A stretch of DNA of 64,000 bases from Seohaeicola zhoushanensis (GTDB lineage: Bacteria > Pseudomonadota > Alphaproteobacteria > Rhodobacterales > Rhodobacteraceae), in NCBI RefSeq assembly GCF_014656415.1, contig NZ_BNCJ01000003.1, forward strand, positions 234,075 through 298,074, written 5' to 3'. The first letter of the stretch is position 1; each line of letters opens with the position of its first letter. The notes under the pieces are model-generated. The model worked only from the letters and a program-made list of their open reading frames with translations. It was not told where the DNA came from and ran no database searches. Both the position numbers and the translations under genes were made by a program. Positions 58,805 through 64,000 of this stretch are shown here, in pieces.

Positions 58805-59497
58805 ATGCTGACCAAGAAGCAACTGGATCTGCTGACCTTCATCCAGAAGCGCGTGGCGCGCGACGGGGTGCCGCCGAGCTTCGACGAGATGAAGCTGGCG
58901 CTCGATCTGCGCTCGAAATCGGGGATCCATCGGCTGATTACGGCTCTGGAAGAACGCGGCTTCATCCGCCGCCTCGCCCATCGCGCCCGCGCCATCGAAA
59001 TCGTCAAGCTGCCCGAGACGCTGGGCGGCGAGGCTGCGGGCTTCCAGCCGCGGGTGATCGACGGCGACCGGCCGGCCTCGCGCCCTGCCGCGGCCGAACA
59101 CGTCGTCGCCAGCGCGATGGAACTGCCGGTGATGGGCCGCATCGCCGCCGGTGTCCCGATCGAGGCGATCAGCCATGTCTCGCATCACGTCGCAGTGCCC
59201 GGCGCGATGCTCTCGGGACGCGGCGAGCACTACGCGCTGGAGGTCAAGGGCGACTCGATGATCGAGGCCGGGATCAACAACGGCGACATCGTGGTGATCC
59301 GCGAGACCGAGGTGGCCGACAACGGCGATATCGTCGTGGCGCTGGTCGAGGACCAGGAAGCGACGCTGAAGAAGTTCTACCGTCGCGGCGGCGCCATCGC
59401 GCTCGAGGCGGCGAACCCGGCCTATGAAACCCGCGTCTTCCCCGAGGACAAGGTCAAGGTGCAGGGCCGCCTTGTCGGGCTGATCCGCACCTACTGA
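58805..59497 (+). CDS. lexA: LexA repressor
   Basis: A 230-aa SOS repressor. The N-terminal winged helix ([20 protein letters not shown] ... [18 protein letters not shown]) binds the GAAC-N7-GAAC box; self-cleavage would occur at A115-G116 (IAAGVP). The catalytic Ser is S151 (KGDSM) and the Lys K189 (ATLKKF). The linker between domains (about residues 68-104) is long, as is usual in alphaproteobacteria. The stop overlaps the convergent comEC by 7 bases. The operator over its own promoter indicates autoregulation. Confidence 0.96.
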   Translation: MLTKKQLDLLTFIQKRVARDGVPPSFDEMKLALDLRSKSGIHRLITALEERGFIRRLAHRARAIEIVKLPETLGGEAAGFQPRVIDGDRPASRPAAAEHVVASAMELPVMGRIAAGVPIEAISHVSHHVAVPGAMLSGRGEHYALEVKGDSMIEAGINNGDIVVIRETEVADNGDIVVALVEDQEATLKKFYRRGGAIALEAANPAYETRVFPEDKVKVQGRLVGLIRTY

Positions 59498-61518
59498 GTC
59501 CAGAGCCGGCGGCCCTGGCTTTCGCGCGCGGTCGTCAGGCCCTGCGCGCCAAGGGCGAGGCTGCCGGTGTGGCGCAGGCGTTTCGGGCCATAGACCTCGC
59601 AGCCCCCCGCAACCACCACCTCCACCGAGGCGATCACCAGTTGCCCCGGCGCGCAGGCGGTGAAGCCCGCCGCCGCCTTCTTGCCGATCACGTGCACGAT
59701 CTCGCGCCCCTGGGCGGTGAAGCTGCGGATGCCGCGCGGCTGGTCGGGCCAGCGCAGCGCGGCCTCGGCCTGGCTGGCGGCGTCGCCGTCGTTCTCAAGC
59801 CAGACCTGGGCGATGAAACCCGCGCCCTTGGCCTTGGACAGCGCCCGCCCCTCGCCCGTCATCACCCCGACCAGCCCGCCGGTATCGGCGATCAGCACGG
59901 CGGGACGTTCGGCCAGGCTCCAGAGCACCAGCGCCAGCGCGGTGACCGGCAGGCCAGCCAGCCGAAGTCGCCCCTGCCAGAGGAACAGCCAGAGCATCCC
60001 CAGCGCCAGCAGCGGCAGCACCAGGGGCCCTGGCGTCGGCACAAGGGCGCGCGCCCCCTCGAACCCCGCGACCCAGCGGCCGACGAAGAGGATCCAGTCG
60101 AGGCCGAGGCCCATCGCCCAGAGCCCGATCCAGTCGAGCCCGAAGGGGGCGAGCAGCAGCGCCAGCACCGCCGAGGGCACCACCACAACGCCCATGACCG
60201 GCACCGCCAGCAGGTTGGCGATCAGCCCGTATTGCGAGAGCGTGTTGAAATGCGCCGCCCCGATGGGCGCGGTGGCGGCCCCGGCGATGGCCGAGGAGGT
60301 CAGCACCGCCGCAACCGGCACCAGCCAGCGTGGCAGGCGGGGCAGATTGGCGCTGCCGATCCAGCCATAGACGGCGATCAGCGCGGTGGTGGCGGCGAAG
60401 GACATCTGGAAACCGGGGCCAAGCAGGCTTTCCGGGCGGAAGACCAGCACCACCAGCGCGGCCAGCGCCACCGAGCGCAGCGAGAGGGCGCGGCGGTCGG
60501 CCATCACCGCGAGCAGGATCACGGCGGCCATGACGAAGGCGCGCTCGGTGGCGACATTGCCGCCCGAGAGCGCGTAGTAGCAGGCCGCCGCGATCAGCGC
60601 GCCGACGGCGGCGAGCTTTCGGACCGGCAGGCGCAGGGCGACATAGGGCACCAGCGCCAGCGCCAGGCGCAGGGCGGCGAAGACAAAGCCAGAGAGCAGC
60701 CCCATGTGCAGCCCCGAGATGGCCAGCAGATGCGCGAGGTTCGAGACACGCAGCGCAATCAGCACATCCGCCCCGAGACCGCTGCGGTCGCCGGTGGTGA
60801 CGGCGGCGGCGACGCCGCCACTCTCGCCCGGCAGCACGGCGCGGATATGGCGCGAGATGGCCATGCGCAGGTCGAAGATCCGCAGCGCCAGACCCTCCAT
60901 CCGGGGCGGCGCCACGGTTTCCACCGGCTTGCGGGTATAGCCCACCGCGCCGGTGCGCAGGAACCAGGCATGGCGGCGGAAGTCGAAGCCGCCGGGTTCC
61001 ACCGCGCCCTGCGGCGGCACCATATGGCCCAGGGTGCGGATGCGCTGGCCCGGCAGGATCACCGCCTCGGGGCCGTGCAGCGAGAGGCGCACCCGCTCGG
61101 GCGTGCGACCGGGCGAGATGGGGCCAAGCAAGACCTCGTCGAGCAGGATGCGCAACGCGTCCGAGGCCGAGCGGTCGATATCCACCACCCTGCCCTCGAT
61201 CGTCCCGTAATAGCGCCAGCCCAGAACGGGTGCGGCGACACTGTTGGCACGCAGACCCGCGAGTGAAAGACCCGCAGCCAGCAGCGCCGCCGCCCAGCCC
61301 AGCACCATCCAGCCCCCTGGGTGGCGCCAGGCCAGTACCGCCGCCAGTGTCCCGGCAAGCCCGACGGCGGCATAGGTTGCGCGGCCCGGCTCGAAGGGCA
61401 GCGCGAAGTAGATCCCGATCCCCGTGGCAAGGGCCACCGGCGCCCAGGGGAAGAGATGACCGCGCTGGCCCAGCAGCCCCGCGTCCATTCCGGCCATCAA
61501 ACCCATCAGGGCGCGCAT
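59491..61518 (-). CDS. comEC: ComEC/Rec2 family DNA-uptake membrane channel
   Basis: A 675-aa polytopic protein. After an N-terminal pair of hydrophobic segments there is an OB-like soluble region ([25 protein letters not shown]), then the Competence domain with [19 protein letters not shown] and many helices. The C-terminal metallo-beta-lactamase domain of the longest ComEC proteins is degenerate here: the segment after residue 540 ([21 protein letters not shown]) lacks the HxHxDH motif. It transports single-stranded DNA into the cytoplasm in competent cells. It is convergent with lexA and divergent from gltX, the usual order in Rhodobacteraceae. Confidence 0.9.
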   Translation of the reverse strand: MRALMGLMAGMDAGLLGQRGHLFPWAPVALATGIGIYFALPFEPGRATYAAVGLAGTLAAVLAWRHPGGWMVLGWAAALLAAGLSLAGLRANSVAAPVLGWRYYGTIEGRVVDIDRSASDALRILLDEVLLGPISPGRTPERVRLSLHGPEAVILPGQRIRTLGHMVPPQGAVEPGGFDFRRHAWFLRTGAVGYTRKPVETVAPPRMEGLALRIFDLRMAISRHIRAVLPGESGGVAAAVTTGDRSGLGADVLIALRVSNLAHLLAISGLHMGLLSGFVFAALRLALALVPYVALRLPVRKLAAVGALIAAACYYALSGGNVATERAFVMAAVILLAVMADRRALSLRSVALAALVVLVFRPESLLGPGFQMSFAATTALIAVYGWIGSANLPRLPRWLVPVAAVLTSSAIAGAATAPIGAAHFNTLSQYGLIANLLAVPVMGVVVVPSAVLALLLAPFGLDWIGLWAMGLGLDWILFVGRWVAGFEGARALVPTPGPLVLPLLALGMLWLFLWQGRLRLAGLPVTALALVLWSLAERPAVLIADTGGLVGVMTGEGRALSKAKGAGFIAQVWLENDGDAASQAEAALRWPDQPRGIRSFTAQGREIVHVIGKKAAAGFTACAPGQLVIASVEVVVAGGCEVYGPKRLRHTGSLALGAQGLTTARESQGRRLWTQ

Positions 61519-61598
61519 ACTTGCCCCCCGCCTTTCGGATCGTTAGACAGGCCCCAACTCTACGCTCCGCATGGTTACCAAACGGTAAATTCCGCTAC

Positions 61599-62999
61599 AT
61601 GGCATCAGACATCGTCACCCGTTTCGCCCCCTCGCCGACCGGCTACCTGCATATCGGCGGCGCCCGCACGGCCCTGTTCAACTGGCTTTACGCCCGCGGA
61701 CGGGGCGGCAAGTTCCTTCTGCGGATCGAGGATACCGACCGGGAACGCTCGACCCCCGAGGCGACCGCGGCGATCCTGCAGGGCCTGACCTGGCTCGGCC
61801 TCGACTGGGACGGCGATGTCGTCAGCCAGTTCGACCGCGCCCCCCGCCACGCCGAGGTCGCGCGCGAGCTGCTGGCCCAGGGCAAGGCCTACCAGTGCTT
61901 CTCGACCCAGGATGAAATCGCCGCCTTCCGCGAAGAGGCCAAGGCCGCCGGGCAAAGCACCCTGTTCCGCTCGCCCTGGCGCGATGCCGACCCGAGCACC
62001 CACCCGGACGCGCCCTATGTCATCCGCATCAAGGCGCCGCAGGACGGGGTCACGGTGATCCGCGACCGCGTGCAGGGCGATGTCACCATCCGCAACGACC
62101 AGCTCGACGACATGGTGATGCTGCGCTCGGACGGCACCCCGGTCTACATGCTGGCGGTGGTGGTCGACGACCACGACATGGGCGTCACCCACGTGATCCG
62201 TGGCGACGACCACCTCAACAACGCCGCGCGGCAGATGATGATTTATGACGCCATGGGCTGGGATGTCCCGGTCTGGGCGCATATCCCGCTGATCCACGGG
62301 CCGGATGGCAAGAAGCTGTCGAAACGGCACGGGGCGCTTGGCGCGCAGGAATACCAGGCGATGGGCTATCCCGCGGCGGGGATGCGCAACTATCTCGCCC
62401 GGCTCGGCTGGAGCCACGGCGATGACGAGTTCTTCTCGGACGAACAGGCGAAGGAATGGTTCGATCTCGACGGGATCGGCCGCAGCCCGGCGCGCTTCGA
62501 CCTCAAGAAGCTCGAGAACCTCTGCGGCCAGCACATCGCCGTCACGGACGATGCCGCACTGCAGAAAGAGCTGGAAGCCTACCTGGCGGCCGCTGGGCTG
62601 CCCGCCCTGACGCCGGGCCAGGCCGAAGGCATGGGCCGAGCCATGCCCTTTCTCAAGGAGCGGTCCAAGACCTTTCCTGAACTGATTGAAAAAGCCCGCT
62701 TTGTGCTGGCGTCGCGCCCCATCGAGATGGACGAGAAGGCCGCCAAGGCCCTGACGTCGGATGCGCGACAGATACTGTCGGAATTGACGCCGCATCTGCA
62801 AAATGCTAGCTGGAACCGAGACGATCTGGAGACGGTCCTTGGCGGCTTTGCCGCCGCGCGCGGCACTTCCTTTGGTGCTTTGGCCGGCCCGCTTCGGGCA
62901 GCGCTCGCCGGACGTGCGGTGACGCCGTCTGTCTACGACATGATGCTTGTATTGGGGCCCGAGGAAACTCTGGCCCGTATCGCCGAGGCTGCGGCCTGA
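61599..62999 (+). CDS. gltX: glutamyl-tRNA synthetase
   Basis: A 466-aa class I synthetase. HIGH appears as [17 protein letters not shown] after FAPSPTGYL, and KMSKS as KLSKRHGA. The N-terminus begins [13 protein letters not shown] at the ATG at 61599; a much longer upstream frame is in the comEC region and is rejected. The intergenic gap with comEC (61519-61598) contains a TTACC-AAAC-GGTAA dyad (61575-61588) close to the start. Rhodobacterales often have two GltX proteins, one possibly misacylating tRNA-Gln; whether this is that copy is not decidable here. Confidence 0.95.
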   Translation: MASDIVTRFAPSPTGYLHIGGARTALFNWLYARGRGGKFLLRIEDTDRERSTPEATAAILQGLTWLGLDWDGDVVSQFDRAPRHAEVARELLAQGKAYQCFSTQDEIAAFREEAKAAGQSTLFRSPWRDADPSTHPDAPYVIRIKAPQDGVTVIRDRVQGDVTIRNDQLDDMVMLRSDGTPVYMLAVVVDDHDMGVTHVIRGDDHLNNAARQMMIYDAMGWDVPVWAHIPLIHGPDGKKLSKRHGALGAQEYQAMGYPAAGMRNYLARLGWSHGDDEFFSDEQAKEWFDLDGIGRSPARFDLKKLENLCGQHIAVTDDAALQKELEAYLAAAGLPALTPGQAEGMGRAMPFLKERSKTFPELIEKARFVLASRPIEMDEKAAKALTSDARQILSELTPHLQNASWNRDDLETVLGGFAAARGTSFGALAGPLRAALAGRAVTPSVYDMMLVLGPEETLARIAEAAA

Positions 63000-63115
63000 C
63001 GTTCATCGTCGGTCAATGCAGCCCTGGTAACGGATCTGCCGCGCGCCCGGCGCGCGTTAACATGTACGAGCGGGCCGGACACTCCGGTTCCGCCATGCAG
63101 GAGGAAGTGACGATC

Positions 63116-64000
<885 letters not shown>

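Overview
The window is GC-rich, densely coded bacterial chromosome from an alphaproteobacterium, most likely Rhodobacterales (Rhodobacteraceae / Roseobacter group). The evidence is the gene order lexA - comEC - gltX - gltA, the block yceD - rpmF - plsX - fabH - ihfA - MerR, an alphaproteobacterial SOS box (GAAC-N7-GAAC) in front of lexA, ornithine-lipid olsB, and the series dgt - argS - SPOR protein - nagZ - scpA - scpB. Most of it is housekeeping sequence broken by accessory catabolic, transport and resistance islets. I see no phage, integrase, transposase, CRISPR array or plasmid replication gene. The species cannot be named from the sequence.

Left part (1-14.7 kb, accessory). A dipeptide/oligopeptide-type ABC transporter pair (first gene cut by the window edge) is stop-overlapped with a guanine-deaminase-like nucleobase deaminase. 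Next is an arsenate-resistance operon: an ArsR-ArsC fusion, a dedicated glyceraldehyde-3-phosphate dehydrogenase and the ArsJ permease, with a perfect inverted-repeat operator over the first start codon. Then come a CaiB-type CoA-transferase, an acyl-CoA dehydrogenase and a MaoC/HTD2-type hydratase in tandem, a convergent LysR regulator, a zinc alcohol dehydrogenase and a tripartite tricarboxylate transporter (tctCBA). Together these look like uptake and CoA-dependent breakdown of an unidentified short carboxylic acid.

Middle part (14.7-46 kb, mostly core). It holds a small monooxygenase, two EamA transporters, an unrecognised P-loop ATPase, metA (predicted acetyl-CoA-specific), an alpha/beta hydrolase, ppk2, a TetR regulator, selO, a DUF985 cupin, anmK, tyrS, a Uup-like ABC-F protein, olsB, bamE, the yceD-rpmF-plsX-fabH block, ihfA, a MerR-like regulator, tRNA-Pro(GGG), a two-domain dCTP deaminase, an SH3-domain exported protein, a leftward run dgt-argS-SPOR-nagZ-scpA-scpB, an A-type Fe-S carrier and dnaE.

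Right part (46-64 kb). xdhABC (xanthine dehydrogenase and its maturation factor) runs with ATGA overlaps into a BMP-type ABC transporter (ATPase, two permeases, binding lipoprotein/protein), a purine uptake and oxidation unit. It is followed by parE, lexA, comEC, gltX and gltA (cut by the right edge).

The most notable items are: a dispersed repeat family with core GAGTATTT..GAA..GAGAAGAAG present five times, one copy translated inside xdhB and one splitting the BMP transporter operon; the ArsR-ArsC fusion whose DNA-binding half has no cysteine; an AT-rich, codon-atypical tract in the 3' end of tyrS; and a long inverted repeat between parE and lexA. I did not find a convincing wholly new multi-gene system.
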